Assembly (NCBI RefSeq): GCF_019913785.1
Contig: NZ_JAIOHK010000001.1
Location: 1 to 64,000, forward strand
Direction: 5' to 3'
DNA: 64,000 nt
Source: Altibacter sp.
Lineage (GTDB): Bacteria > Bacteroidota > Bacteroidia > Flavobacteriales > Flavobacteriaceae
A program made the translations under genes and the position numbers. The notes below the pieces were generated by a model, which was not told where the DNA came from, made no database searches, and saw only the letters and a program-made list of their open reading frames with translations. Shown here piece by piece: positions 16,637-25,873 of the stretch (its first letter is position 1; each line of letters opens with the position of its first letter).

Positions 16637-17092
16637 ATGAGCTCAAAGACAAATCAAAATAATCAGGCTATTGTCAAGAATGTTTTTACGGCTTTTCTAG
16701 AGGAAAAAGGACACCGTAAAACACCGGAACGCTATGCGATTCTGCAGGAAATCTATGACCACGACGATCATTTTGATATTGAATCGCTTTACGTTAACAT
16801 GAAGAACAAAAATTACCGTGTGAGCAGAGCGACTTTGTACAATACTATTGAATTGCTCCTGGATTGTAGATTGGTGCGCAAACATCAATTCGGGCAAAAT
16901 CAAGCGCATTACGAAAAATCATATTTCGATAGACAGCACGATCATGTAATCCTATCGGACGGTGAAGTGATCGAATTTTGCGATCCGCGCATTCAATCTA
17001 TCAAAAAAACCATCGAAGAGGTTTTCGATATAGAAATTACAAAACATTCGTTGTATTTCTACGGAAACAAAAAAACATCCAATTCTGAATAA
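16637..17092 (+). CDS. Fur-family transcriptional regulator
   Basis: A 151-residue metal-responsive repressor-type protein. The N-terminal winged helix (about 18-90) has the [10 protein letters not shown] opening and the recognition helix [13 protein letters not shown] typical of Fur. The C-terminal dimerisation domain keeps QHDHV and EVIEF, but where canonical Fur has a CxxC structural zinc motif this one reads LSDG, and the only nearby cysteine is in EFCDP. It may thus lack the structural zinc site or use other ligands. The sensed metal is not predictable. It is four bases upstream of purA, so they should be cotranscribed. Confidence 0.92.
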   Translation: MSSKTNQNNQAIVKNVFTAFLEEKGHRKTPERYAILQEIYDHDDHFDIESLYVNMKNKNYRVSRATLYNTIELLLDCRLVRKHQFGQNQAHYEKSYFDRQHDHVILSDGEVIEFCDPRIQSIKKTIEEVFDIEITKHSLYFYGNKKTSNSE

Positions 17093-17095
17093 ATT

Positions 17096-18367
17096 ATGGC
17101 AGTAGACTTACTACTTGGATTACAATGGGGAGACGAAGGAAAAGGAAAGATCGTCGACGTACTTACCAAAAATTATGATATCATCGCACGTTTTCAGGGA
17201 GGTCCCAACGCAGGACACACCTTGGAGTTTGACGGGATAAAACACGTATTACATACGATCCCCAGCGGTATTTTTCATGAAAACGCCATGAATTTGGTGG
17301 GTAATGGCGTGGTCATCGACCCCGTAATCTTTAAGAAGGAATTAGACAATCTGTCCAAATTTGAAGGGAATTTCAAGGAAAAACTGCTTATCTCTCGAAA
17401 AGCACATCTTATCCTGCCAACGCATCGTTTGTTAGACGCTGCTTCCGAAGCCTCTAAAGGTAAGGCAAAGATTGGCTCGACCCTCAAAGGAATTGGCCCA
17501 ACCTATATGGATAAGACCGGCAGAAACGGAATCCGCGTAGGCGATCTGGAAATGGACAATTGGCAAGAAAAATACAGAGCTTTGGCAAATAAACACGAGG
17601 CCATGATCGATTTCTACAATGTGCAATTGCAATATAATTTGGCCGAATTGGAAGCCGATTTCTTTGAAGCAGTAGAAGTATTGAAGTCGTTGAAATTTAT
17701 CGACAGCGAAGAATATTTATATCAGGCACAAAAGGCGAATAAAACGATTTTGGCAGAAGGTGCTCAAGGCTCTTTGCTCGATATCGATTTTGGAACCTAT
17801 CCCTTTGTAACTTCTTCTAACACCACAGCTGCCGGTGCTTGTACTGGTTTAGGTGTTGCTCCCGGAAAAATTGGCGAAGTATTCGGTATTTTCAAAGCGT
17901 ATACAACGCGTGTGGGCAGTGGCCCCTTCCCAACCGAATTGTTCGATCAGTACGGTGAGACCATGGGACGTGTTGGAAAAGAGTTTGGCGCCACCACAGG
18001 CCGTCCTAGACGTTGTGGCTGGATAGATCTGGTGGCATTAAAATATGCTGTGCAGGTGAACGGAGTGACGCAACTGATAATGATGAAAGGCGATGTGCTG
18101 AGTGGTTTTGATAAACTTAAAATCTGTACCGCTTATAACTACAGGGGTGAAAAAATTGAACATTTTCCATTCAATATTGAAGCAGAAAATGTAACTCCGG
18201 TCTATACCGAAATGCCGGGTTGGAAAGAAGATCTAACTAAAATGACCTCCGCTTCTCAAATGCCAAAGGCTTTAAACGATTATATCGAATATCTGGAAAA
18301 AGAATTGGAAGTGCCTATTAAAATTGTTTCGGTAGGACCGGATAGAACGCAGACCATTCATAGGTAG
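17096..18367 (+). CDS. purA: Adenylosuccinate synthetase
   Basis: This 423-residue cytosolic enzyme joins aspartate to IMP using GTP, the first committed step from IMP to AMP. Visible motifs are the GTP-binding GLQWGDEGKGK (about 8-18), GPNAGHTL with the catalytic histidine (about 36-43), GIGPTYMDK (about 131), TTAAGACTG and the late TTGRPRRCGW segment. Length is typical. It follows fur by three bases. In E. coli PurA is inhibited by ppGpp, which makes the position behind the rel gene noteworthy, but adjacency alone is not proof of such control here. Confidence 0.97.
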   Translation: MAVDLLLGLQWGDEGKGKIVDVLTKNYDIIARFQGGPNAGHTLEFDGIKHVLHTIPSGIFHENAMNLVGNGVVIDPVIFKKELDNLSKFEGNFKEKLLISRKAHLILPTHRLLDAASEASKGKAKIGSTLKGIGPTYMDKTGRNGIRVGDLEMDNWQEKYRALANKHEAMIDFYNVQLQYNLAELEADFFEAVEVLKSLKFIDSEEYLYQAQKANKTILAEGAQGSLLDIDFGTYPFVTSSNTTAAGACTGLGVAPGKIGEVFGIFKAYTTRVGSGPFPTELFDQYGETMGRVGKEFGATTGRPRRCGWIDLVALKYAVQVNGVTQLIMMKGDVLSGFDKLKICTAYNYRGEKIEHFPFNIEAENVTPVYTEMPGWKEDLTKMTSASQMPKALNDYIEYLEKELEVPIKIVSVGPDRTQTIHR

Positions 18368-18459
18368 CCCACTATTTTCAGCTCCCTAACGTTAGTGTTT
18401 ATAACAAGAACTGTATTTTGAATTTATTTATACAAAATTTAATTACTGCGCATGTTGGG

Positions 18460-20244
18460 TTGAACACTTTCAAAACGACAAGGAGCTTTACTTGCTTGTT
18501 CTTTTTTTTCTTCGGAATTACAGTATTCGCACAGAACGATACCAATACCACGAAAGTTTCGGTACAATCCGGATACTTAGAAAAGAAACCCGAATTTCCC
18601 GATGCCGTTATTTATACCAAGGACGAGACCGGACAAGTATATATTGTTCATGAAGGGGTGGAAATGTGGTGCGATCAAGCCTTTGTGTACCTCAAAGACA
18701 ATTTTGTAAAGGCCTACGGAACGGTTCGAATTACACAGGGAGATACGGTTTCCATGAACAGTAAATACGCCGAATACAACGGTAACACCCAATTTGCCTT
18801 TGCCAGCGGAGATGTCCTCTTAACCGAACCCAAAACCACCCTTAAAACCGACACGCTGTACTTTGACCGCATCAAGCAGCAGGCCTACTATCGCACAGGA
18901 GGAACCGTTCGGGATACCGCCAGCACCCTAACTAGCAGGATAGGCCGTTATTATGCCGAAACTAAAAAGTATCAATTCCTTTCGGCCGTAAAGATTGTCA
19001 ATCCGAAGTATACAGTGCATAGTGAACAGTTGGATTTTTATTCCGAAACCGGAGGCGCTTACCTCTATGGCAAATCCACCATTGTAAGTGAGACAAGTAC
19101 GGTCTATTGCGAACGCGGGTACTACGACACCCGAAACGACAACGGCTATTTTGTAAAAAACTCGAGGGTGGACTACAACAACCGAATACTTTATGGCGAC
19201 AGTATCTATTTTGACCGAACAAAGAGCTTTGCTTCTGCGACCAACAATATAAAAGTGTTGGATACGGTTAATAAGAGCATCATCCGGGGTCATTATGCCG
19301 AAGTATTTCGGGAAAAGGATTCGGTCTTTATCACCAAACGGGCGGTTGCCGTTACTCTTCGCGACAACGATTCTATCTATGTCCACGCAGACACCCTTCA
19401 GGTAACCGGAAAACCAGAAAATAGGATCATTAAAGGGTTTTACCGCGCTAGAATGTTCAAACTAGGCAAACCGGGCGAAGCACCTACAAGCGGGAAGTGC
19501 GATTCGATCTTTGTAGACCAAAAGAAAGGAATTACCAAGTTACTCCGTAATCCGGTACTTTGGAGTGGTGAGAATCAAATGACCGGAGATACCATTCATA
19601 TCCTTTCCAACACCAAAACTGAAAAATTAGACAGTTTAAAGGTCTTTAAAAATGCATTTTTGGTGCAAAAGGACAGTGCCGGATACAATCAGGTTTCAGG
19701 GGAACGGCTAATTGGGTTGTTTACCAATAACGAACTGGACACCGTAGACATTATTAAAAATGCACAGGTAATTTACTATCCGCGAAATGATAAGCAAGAA
19801 CTAATCGGCATCAACAATACCGTTTCCAGTTCCATTCAGTTGTATTTGGAACAGCAACAGATTGTTGGAATTCGGTTTATAAAACAGGCCAAAGGAAAGA
19901 TCTACCCATTGTCTGAATTTCCTAAAAATGCACGACTGTTACCCGGTTTTATATGGCGTGGTGACGAACGATTGTTAAAAGTGAATGACCTTTTCAAAGG
20001 CAAAGAAGCTCCTGTATTACCGAAAATTAAAGGAATACCGCTGCCAAAGGATGAAGGTGAATTTTTTGAAAATATTTCTGAAGAAGAACTTGATCTTCCG
20101 GAGGCATCCAAACTAAAACCGAAAAATCTTCAGAACAACCCGGACGACCCGAAACCGATGACCCTCGATTCCGAAATCGAACAGGCTTCAAAAGCCACAG
20201 ATACTTTAGATAATAGGAAGCAAGTTATAAAAAAGGACAACTAA
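18460..20244 (+). CDS. OstA-like/LptA-domain periplasmic protein
   Basis: No ATG precedes the signal peptide in this frame. I chose TTG at 18460 because it gives a normal signal sequence (charged start, five phenylalanines, cleavage after VFAQ); TTG at 18418 would add 14 residues. The mature protein is a long repetitive beta-strand array of the OstA/LptA type (about 40-300), with repeated phrases such as TLKTDTLYFDR and LYGDSIYFDR. The family builds the lipopolysaccharide bridge across the periplasm in Gram-negatives. The C-terminal 100 residues are acidic and lysine-rich. The gene overlaps the aminotransferase gene by one base. Confidence 0.85.
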   Translation: MNTFKTTRSFTCLFFFFFGITVFAQNDTNTTKVSVQSGYLEKKPEFPDAVIYTKDETGQVYIVHEGVEMWCDQAFVYLKDNFVKAYGTVRITQGDTVSMNSKYAEYNGNTQFAFASGDVLLTEPKTTLKTDTLYFDRIKQQAYYRTGGTVRDTASTLTSRIGRYYAETKKYQFLSAVKIVNPKYTVHSEQLDFYSETGGAYLYGKSTIVSETSTVYCERGYYDTRNDNGYFVKNSRVDYNNRILYGDSIYFDRTKSFASATNNIKVLDTVNKSIIRGHYAEVFREKDSVFITKRAVAVTLRDNDSIYVHADTLQVTGKPENRIIKGFYRARMFKLGKPGEAPTSGKCDSIFVDQKKGITKLLRNPVLWSGENQMTGDTIHILSNTKTEKLDSLKVFKNAFLVQKDSAGYNQVSGERLIGLFTNNELDTVDIIKNAQVIYYPRNDKQELIGINNTVSSSIQLYLEQQQIVGIRFIKQAKGKIYPLSEFPKNARLLPGFIWRGDERLLKVNDLFKGKEAPVLPKIKGIPLPKDEGEFFENISEEELDLPEASKLKPKNLQNNPDDPKPMTLDSEIEQASKATDTLDNRKQVIKKDN

Positions 20245-21434
20245 TGTTGGACGACTTTTTCACATATCAGGCGCAAACCACACCGCATCCCTTGGCCATG
20301 GAAATCTCACATGCCAAAGGGAGTTATATCTATGACACCAATGGGAAAAAACATCTGGATTTTGTAGCAGGTGTTTCAGCCTGTACCCTAGGACACTGTC
20401 ATCCACGTGTTGTCCGGGCTATCCAAGAACAATCAGACCGCTACCTACATGTGATGGTCTATGGAGAATATGTTCAGGCGCCGGCGGTTGCCTTGTCAAA
20501 ATTACTGGCGCAGCAGCTACCAGCACCTTTGGAATCCACCTATTTAGTAAACAGCGGTGCCGAAGCCATTGAAGGTGCACTAAAACTAGCGCGGAGAGTG
20601 ACCGGTCGAAGTGAAATACTGTACGCAGACCATGCCTATCACGGCAATACCTTCGGCGCTTTGAGTGTGATGGGTCATGAAGAACGTAAAAAACCCTTTG
20701 CACCCCTACTCCCCGACTGCCATCCCATAAAATTCAACAGTCTTTCAGATATTGATAGAATCACGTCCGAAACTGCAGCGATCATTCTAGAAACCATCCA
20801 GGGTGGTGCCGGTTTTATTCTCCCTGAAAATGCGTATCTCAAAAAAGTTAAAAAACGTTGTCAGCAAGTGGGCGCGCTGCTTATTTTGGATGAAATTCAA
20901 CCGGGTTTCGGCCGAACCGGAAAACTCTTCGGGTTTGAACATTACGATGTGGTGCCCGATATTATCGTTGCCGGAAAAGGGATGGGCGGTGGCTTGCCCA
21001 TAGGTGCTTTTACAGCTTCGAAAGCACATATGGCCCTGTTGAAAGACAATCCGAAATTAGGCCATATCACAACCTTTGGCGGAAATCCGGTGATCGCATC
21101 GGCGGCACTGGCAACGCTTCAAGAGCTAATGGAAACGACCCTTATTCAAGATGCACTTCAGAAAGAAAAACACTTCAGAAAATTGCTGCAACACCCCCTT
21201 ATTAAAGAAGTTAGGGGAAAAGGCCTGATGCTGGCTGCGCTCTTCGAATCGGCCGAAATTGCTTCGGAAGTGATACTGGAATGCAAAGAAAAGGGACTGG
21301 TCCTTTTTTGGCTGCTCTTCGAGCCCAAAGCAATCCGCATAACACCTCCACTAACCATTTCAGAAGCAGAAATAGCGGAAGGCTGTGCCATACTGACAGC
21401 CGTGATGGATTCTATTCAGAAAAAAAGAAAGTAA
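20244..21434 (+). CDS. Class III PLP-dependent aminotransferase
   Basis: A 396-residue cytosolic fold-type I aminotransferase of the acetylornithine/4-aminobutyrate subgroup. Landmarks are VNSGAEAIEGALKLAR (phosphate-binding region), HAYHGNTFGAL, LDEIQPGFGRTG and the PLP lysine near residue 244 in GKGMGGG, followed by TFGGNPV. It transfers an amino group between an amino acid and a keto acid. The substrate is uncertain: there is no arginine or lysine pathway gene beside it. It begins on the last base of the preceding stop codon, implying translational coupling with the OstA-like gene. Confidence 0.92.
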   Translation: MLDDFFTYQAQTTPHPLAMEISHAKGSYIYDTNGKKHLDFVAGVSACTLGHCHPRVVRAIQEQSDRYLHVMVYGEYVQAPAVALSKLLAQQLPAPLESTYLVNSGAEAIEGALKLARRVTGRSEILYADHAYHGNTFGALSVMGHEERKKPFAPLLPDCHPIKFNSLSDIDRITSETAAIILETIQGGAGFILPENAYLKKVKKRCQQVGALLILDEIQPGFGRTGKLFGFEHYDVVPDIIVAGKGMGGGLPIGAFTASKAHMALLKDNPKLGHITTFGGNPVIASAALATLQELMETTLIQDALQKEKHFRKLLQHPLIKEVRGKGLMLAALFESAEIASEVILECKEKGLVLFWLLFEPKAIRITPPLTISEAEIAEGCAILTAVMDSIQKKRK

Positions 21435-21570
21435 TTACCACCTTGAATTTCAGAGATTTAAAGTCTAAAAATTCTGTTAATAAGCCTGTTAACAACAATC
21501 ACGGCATAACTATTGAAATCTTTTTTACATCAGTATCTTTAAATTAGAAGAAACAGTTAAACCGCTGCGT

Positions 21571-22971
21571 ATGCAATTGAGCCCTAACGAGCATAACAAC
21601 TTCTCACTTACCCGATTTGAATCCATGCTAAAAACGAATAGTATTCTCTTCTTCGACTCTGAAGAATTCGAAGAGATTATTCACTATTATTTGGAAAATG
21701 GAAAGATTGCCCTTGCAAAAAAGGCGACCAAGCTGGGACTAGCGCAACATCCCTCTTCGACCAATCTCAAATTGTTTCGGGTAGAGATGTACATTTTTGA
21801 GAACGAATTGGACACGGCCGAAGCCTTGTTGGACGAGTTATATGTTTTGGAACAATCCAATGAAGAAATCTATATACAAAAAGCGAATATTTTTTCTCGT
21901 AGGGACAAACACAAGGAAGCAATTCAACTGCTGGAACAGGCCTTGAACATTACCAACGACGAGGCCGACGTCTTGTCTTTAATGGGCATGGAGTACTTGT
22001 TTATGGAAGATTTTGAAAATGCCAAATACTATTTTATGAAGTGTTTGGAACAAGATGAGCAGGACTTTTCGGCGCTGTACAATATCATATACTGTTTCGA
22101 CTATCTCGAACAACACGAAGCAGCCATAGATTATTTAAATGATTTCTTAAATAAGAATCCGTATTGTGAAGTAGCCTGGCACCAGGTGGGGAAACAATAC
22201 TATATGCTTAAGGAATACAAAAAAGCCTTAGCCGCCTTCGACTTTGCCATTATAAGCGATGATAGCTTTATTGGCGCGTATCTCGAAAAAGGGAAGGTAT
22301 TGGAACGTTTAAAAATGTACCATGAGGCCATAGAAAGTTATACGGTGACCCTGGGATTGGATGATCCCACTTCTTTTGCCCTGCTGCGCATTGGAAAATG
22401 CTATGAAAAATTAAAAGATTACGAAATGGCACTTCAGTTCTACACCAAATGTGTAGAAGAAGATTCGCTTTTGGATAAAGGATGGATCGCTATAACCGAT
22501 TTCTATTTTAAAATGAAGAACTATCAAAAGGCCTTCTATTACATTGACAAGGCCATCAATATTGATAGTGAAAATGTACTATACTGGAAGCGGTATGCGA
22601 GAATTAGCAATCGCCTTAGTTTATTTGAAGAAGCCGAACACGGTTTCCGTAGATCCATCGAATTAGGCAACTACGAATTGGACACCTGGCTTTCAAGATC
22701 GGATATTTTAATCCGTTTAGGCGAATACGAAGCAGCTGTCAACAATCTCTTGCAGGCTATGGAGTTCTATCCGGAAAATGCCGAGATCGAATTTCGACTT
22801 TCCGGACTTTTCTATTACCTGAATGAAGACAATAAGGGAGAGTTTCATTTAAAGAACGGACTCACGCATGATGCAGAATACATCATCATCATGGAAGAAT
22901 TATTCCCAACGGTATATCAAAACAAAAGGATCAAAGAAATTATAAAAATTCACCAAAATCCTTCGCTTTAA
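21571..22971 (+). CDS. Tetratricopeptide repeat protein
   Basis: A 466-residue protein without signal peptide, made almost wholly of TPR units. About ten 34-residue repeats can be picked out by the recurring A at position 20 and Y/F-rich A-helices, for example AFDFAIISDD, ALQFYTKCVEED and AFYYIDKAINID. TPR arrays are scaffolds for protein-protein contacts; no enzymatic domain is visible, so partner and process are unknown. It is transcribed with the DUF368 genes that begin 33 bases downstream or from a nearby promoter. Confidence 0.88.
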   Translation: MQLSPNEHNNFSLTRFESMLKTNSILFFDSEEFEEIIHYYLENGKIALAKKATKLGLAQHPSSTNLKLFRVEMYIFENELDTAEALLDELYVLEQSNEEIYIQKANIFSRRDKHKEAIQLLEQALNITNDEADVLSLMGMEYLFMEDFENAKYYFMKCLEQDEQDFSALYNIIYCFDYLEQHEAAIDYLNDFLNKNPYCEVAWHQVGKQYYMLKEYKKALAAFDFAIISDDSFIGAYLEKGKVLERLKMYHEAIESYTVTLGLDDPTSFALLRIGKCYEKLKDYEMALQFYTKCVEEDSLLDKGWIAITDFYFKMKNYQKAFYYIDKAINIDSENVLYWKRYARISNRLSLFEEAEHGFRRSIELGNYELDTWLSRSDILIRLGEYEAAVNNLLQAMEFYPENAEIEFRLSGLFYYLNEDNKGEFHLKNGLTHDAEYIIIMEELFPTVYQNKRIKEIIKIHQNPSL

Positions 22972-22977
22972 TTTGTG

Positions 22978-22985
22978 TATTTTTG
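22978..22985 (+). promoter_or_regulatory. Candidate -7 box before the DUF368 pair
   Basis: TATTTTTG lies 19 bases before the first DUF368 start. No good -33 TTG is seen at the usual spacing. Confidence 0.35.
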
Positions 22986-23004
22986 AGGCTTATACGTAAC
23001 CTAT

Positions 23005-24024
23005 ATGCCCTCAAGAAGCTTATCGCAATATCTCATCATTTCGTTAAAAGGAGTAGCTATGGGTGCTGCAGATGCAGTTCCGGGCGTGTCCGGAGGTACC
23101 ATCGCATTTATTTCAGGTATCTATGAAGAACTGGTAACTACCATAAGCAATATACGGCCCTCCCTACTCACCACTTGGCGAAAAGAAGGATTTCTGGCCT
23201 TTTGGAAAGCAGTAAACGGAGGTTTTTTAGTGGCCTTGCTCAGCGGAATCCTGATTAGTTTTGCTTCCTTTATGCGCTTGGCAAAATACCTCATTGAAAA
23301 CCAGCCTATCTTGATCTGGTCCTTTTTTTTCGGACTAATAATTGCCAGTATTTACTATGTAGGGCGACAGATATCCAGATGGAATGGACGGGTCTTTATA
23401 GGATTAATTTTAGGAACACTTATAGCCTATTTTGTCACCACCCTACCCTCACTGGGCACGCATGAGAGTGCGCTTTATTTGTTCTTTGCAGGGGCAATTG
23501 CTATTTGCGCCATGATACTTCCGGGCATTTCCGGATCGTTTATATTGGTGGTATTAGGGGCCTACAAGGCACTGAGTGATGCCATTGTGGAATTTGACGT
23601 AAAGCGCCTGCTTGTTTTTGTTGCCGGTGCGGTGATTGGCTTGCTGAGCTTTAGTCATGTATTGAAATGGTTGTTCAAACATTATAAGAATACTACCTTG
23701 GCGCTGCTCACGGGATTTATCATTGGTTCTTTAAACAAGGTATGGCCCTGGAAGGAGACTGTTTCTGTTTTTTCTAAAACGGAGGGAAAAATAATTGAAT
23801 TTTCATCGGTGGCAACTACCGGAACCCTTTCGGTGCTTCAAAAATCGACACAGGATTTTGAAACCTACAAAACTGCCTTCGAGAAAAGTGTGAGTCCGTT
23901 TTATTATTCAGAAATCAATCCGTCACAAGATCCCCAGCTGCTATACGCTGCGTTCTTCGGTCTTATCGGATTTTTAACTATTTTTATTTTAGAGCGAATT
24001 GCCGTAACCAAAAAACCCAGCTAA
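23005..24024 (+). CDS. DUF368 membrane protein (polyprenyl-phosphate transporter family), copy 1
   Basis: A 339-residue polytopic inner-membrane protein with about eight hydrophobic segments. The family signature appears twice as in other members: GAADAVPGVSGGTIAF near the N-terminus and MILPGISGSFILVVLG in the middle. Members of DUF368 (PopT) have been shown in other bacteria to return undecaprenyl phosphate across the membrane for wall and glycan synthesis. I infer the same class of role. The next gene starts directly after the stop codon and encodes a paralogue. Confidence 0.9.
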   Translation: MPSRSLSQYLIISLKGVAMGAADAVPGVSGGTIAFISGIYEELVTTISNIRPSLLTTWRKEGFLAFWKAVNGGFLVALLSGILISFASFMRLAKYLIENQPILIWSFFFGLIIASIYYVGRQISRWNGRVFIGLILGTLIAYFVTTLPSLGTHESALYLFFAGAIAICAMILPGISGSFILVVLGAYKALSDAIVEFDVKRLLVFVAGAVIGLLSFSHVLKWLFKHYKNTTLALLTGFIIGSLNKVWPWKETVSVFSKTEGKIIEFSSVATTGTLSVLQKSTQDFETYKTAFEKSVSPFYYSEINPSQDPQLLYAAFFGLIGFLTIFILERIAVTKKPS

Positions 24025-25047
24025 ATGTACGAAAAGCGTTCCTTTGGAGATAAAGTTTGGTTGGTCTTAAAGGGATTGGCTATGGGCGCGGCAAATAAGG
24101 TTCCGGGGGTATCGGGAGGTGTGGTGGCATTTGTCGCAGGTTTTTATGAAGAGTTCATTTATTCGCTTCAGAAAGTAAATCGGAAAGCCTTTAAATTACT
24201 CTTTAACGGCCGTTTCAAAAGCTTCTTTCAATACATTAACGGCAGGTTCCTTGGACTGCTAATTCTTGGAATGGTAATTAGTTATTTTAGTATTTCGAAA
24301 GTGCTGGATTATTTGATTGACCATTACGAGTTATACGTTTGGAGTGCCTTTTTTGGAATGATCATCGGCTCGATTTACTTTATTGCCAAGGACTTTGGCA
24401 GTTGGAACCGAAAATATTTGGCCTATTTAATCTGCGGAATAATAGCCGGAGTGAGTATTAGTTTTTTAGAACCTGCCAAGGAAAACAGCAACCTCTTGTT
24501 TGTCTTTTTATGCGGAATCATTGGTGTTTCGGGGATGACCTTGCCGGGATTATCGGGATCTTTTATATTAATTTTGGTGGGTAATTACGTACTGCTTTTG
24601 GTGGATTCGGTGAATGCGCTATACGATACCATCGCCGATCTATTTCAATTTGATTTCGGTTTTATTGAAGACACCGAGCGTATTGAGTTATTGAAAGTCC
24701 TCAGTGTTTTTTCAACGGGATCACTGGTGGGACTTGTTTCGCTTTCACATCTATTGGCCTATGTATTAAAACGTTTTAAGAAGGCAACCTATGCCGTGAT
24801 TATCGGTTTTATTGCGGGATCCCTGGGCGTGGTATGGCCTTGGAAACTAAAGAAGATCGAATACGATGCCTTGGGCAACATTCGGCTGGATGCCAACGGC
24901 AGGCAAATCATTAGTGGCTACGATCGTTATCTGCCATCTGAATTTTCTGTCGAAACCCTTTTAGCCATTTTGTTTATCATTGTAGGAATACTAATCGTAC
25001 TGAGTTTAGATTGGTATCAAAAAGCACAAACCCTCAAGCATGGCTAA
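24025..25047 (+). CDS. DUF368 membrane protein (polyprenyl-phosphate transporter family), copy 2
   Basis: A 340-residue paralogue of the preceding protein, with the matching motifs GAANKVPGVSGGVVAF and MTLPGLSGSFILILVG and a shared SHLLAYVLKRFKK-like segment. The two differ most in the loop after the second motif: this copy has an acidic LFQFDFGFIEDTE insertion. It begins at the base after the first copy's stop, so the pair is a tandem duplication or a heteromer. The end overlaps aroE by eight bases. Confidence 0.9.
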   Translation: MYEKRSFGDKVWLVLKGLAMGAANKVPGVSGGVVAFVAGFYEEFIYSLQKVNRKAFKLLFNGRFKSFFQYINGRFLGLLILGMVISYFSISKVLDYLIDHYELYVWSAFFGMIIGSIYFIAKDFGSWNRKYLAYLICGIIAGVSISFLEPAKENSNLLFVFLCGIIGVSGMTLPGLSGSFILILVGNYVLLLVDSVNALYDTIADLFQFDFGFIEDTERIELLKVLSVFSTGSLVGLVSLSHLLAYVLKRFKKATYAVIIGFIAGSLGVVWPWKLKKIEYDALGNIRLDANGRQIISGYDRYLPSEFSVETLLAILFIIVGILIVLSLDWYQKAQTLKHG

Positions 25048-25771
25048 ATACGGTTTAGTTGGTAAAAACATTGATTATTCCTTTTCAAAAGCATTTTTTA
25101 CAAAAAAATTTGAAAATGAAAAGAGCTCGGATTCTTACTGCAATTTCGATATTGATTCCATTGAAAAGCTAGCTGAAGTGCTTGCTCAAAACCCGGAGCT
25201 TAAAGGTTTAAATGTTACAATCCCCTATAAGGAATCCGTCATTCCCTACTTGGACAAAATAGACAGGGAAGCAAAAAATATTGGCGCTGTAAATACCATC
25301 AAAATTAAGAAGAATGGAACACTTATAGGCTATAATACAGACCACTATGGCTTTGCAAAGGCCCTTGCCAATTTCTTCCCCATGGCTAACAAAACAGCCT
25401 TAATTCTTGGGACAGGTGGCGCCTCTAAAGCAGTTGCCTATGTGTTGGAAGCGATGTGTTTTGATTATACGTTTGTGTCACGGGACAAATCGGATACGGC
25501 CATTACCTATAGCGAACTGAACCAAGAAATCATCACAAAGTATTGCCTGATTGTAAATTGCACCCCTTTGGGAACCTTTCCAAACATTCAATTATACCCT
25601 CCTATTCCGTACGAATTTCTTTCCGAAAAACATATCTTATTCGACCTAATCTACAACCCGAGGGAAACCGAATTTCTAAAGCGTGGTTTCGCCAAAGGAG
25701 CCCGTGTGATAAACGGGCAAAAAATGCTGGAATATCAAGCAAAGAAGTCCTGGAAAATATGGAAATCATAA
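25040..25771 (+). CDS. aroE: Shikimate dehydrogenase
   Basis: A 243-residue cytosolic enzyme reducing 3-dehydroshikimate with NADPH in aromatic amino acid synthesis. The substrate-binding motif YSFSKAFF (about 13-20), catalytic lysine in NVTIPYKE (about 62-69), NTDHYGF and the dinucleotide-binding GTGGASKAV (about 127-135) are visible. It is slightly short for AroE (usually about 270), which is common in Bacteroidota. Overlap with the DUF368 gene suggests coupled translation though the functions differ. Confidence 0.95.
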   Translation: MAKYGLVGKNIDYSFSKAFFTKKFENEKSSDSYCNFDIDSIEKLAEVLAQNPELKGLNVTIPYKESVIPYLDKIDREAKNIGAVNTIKIKKNGTLIGYNTDHYGFAKALANFFPMANKTALILGTGGASKAVAYVLEAMCFDYTFVSRDKSDTAITYSELNQEIITKYCLIVNCTPLGTFPNIQLYPPIPYEFLSEKHILFDLIYNPRETEFLKRGFAKGARVINGQKMLEYQAKKSWKIWKS

Positions 25772-25873
25772 TTTTTATCTAAAAACACCCAAAAATCAGC
25801 CGTGCGCTTTGCCAATTCCGCAGTTGTTAGTATCTTGAACGTCTAAGTATATCGAACCTAAACATTGAAAGAT

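Noticed and set aside
18418-18459. TTG at 18418 as the start of the OstA-like protein
   Set aside because: It would put about 27 residues before the hydrophobic core of the signal peptide; TTG at 18460 gives a normal signal sequence. Neither has a clear ribosome site, so this remains a judgement.
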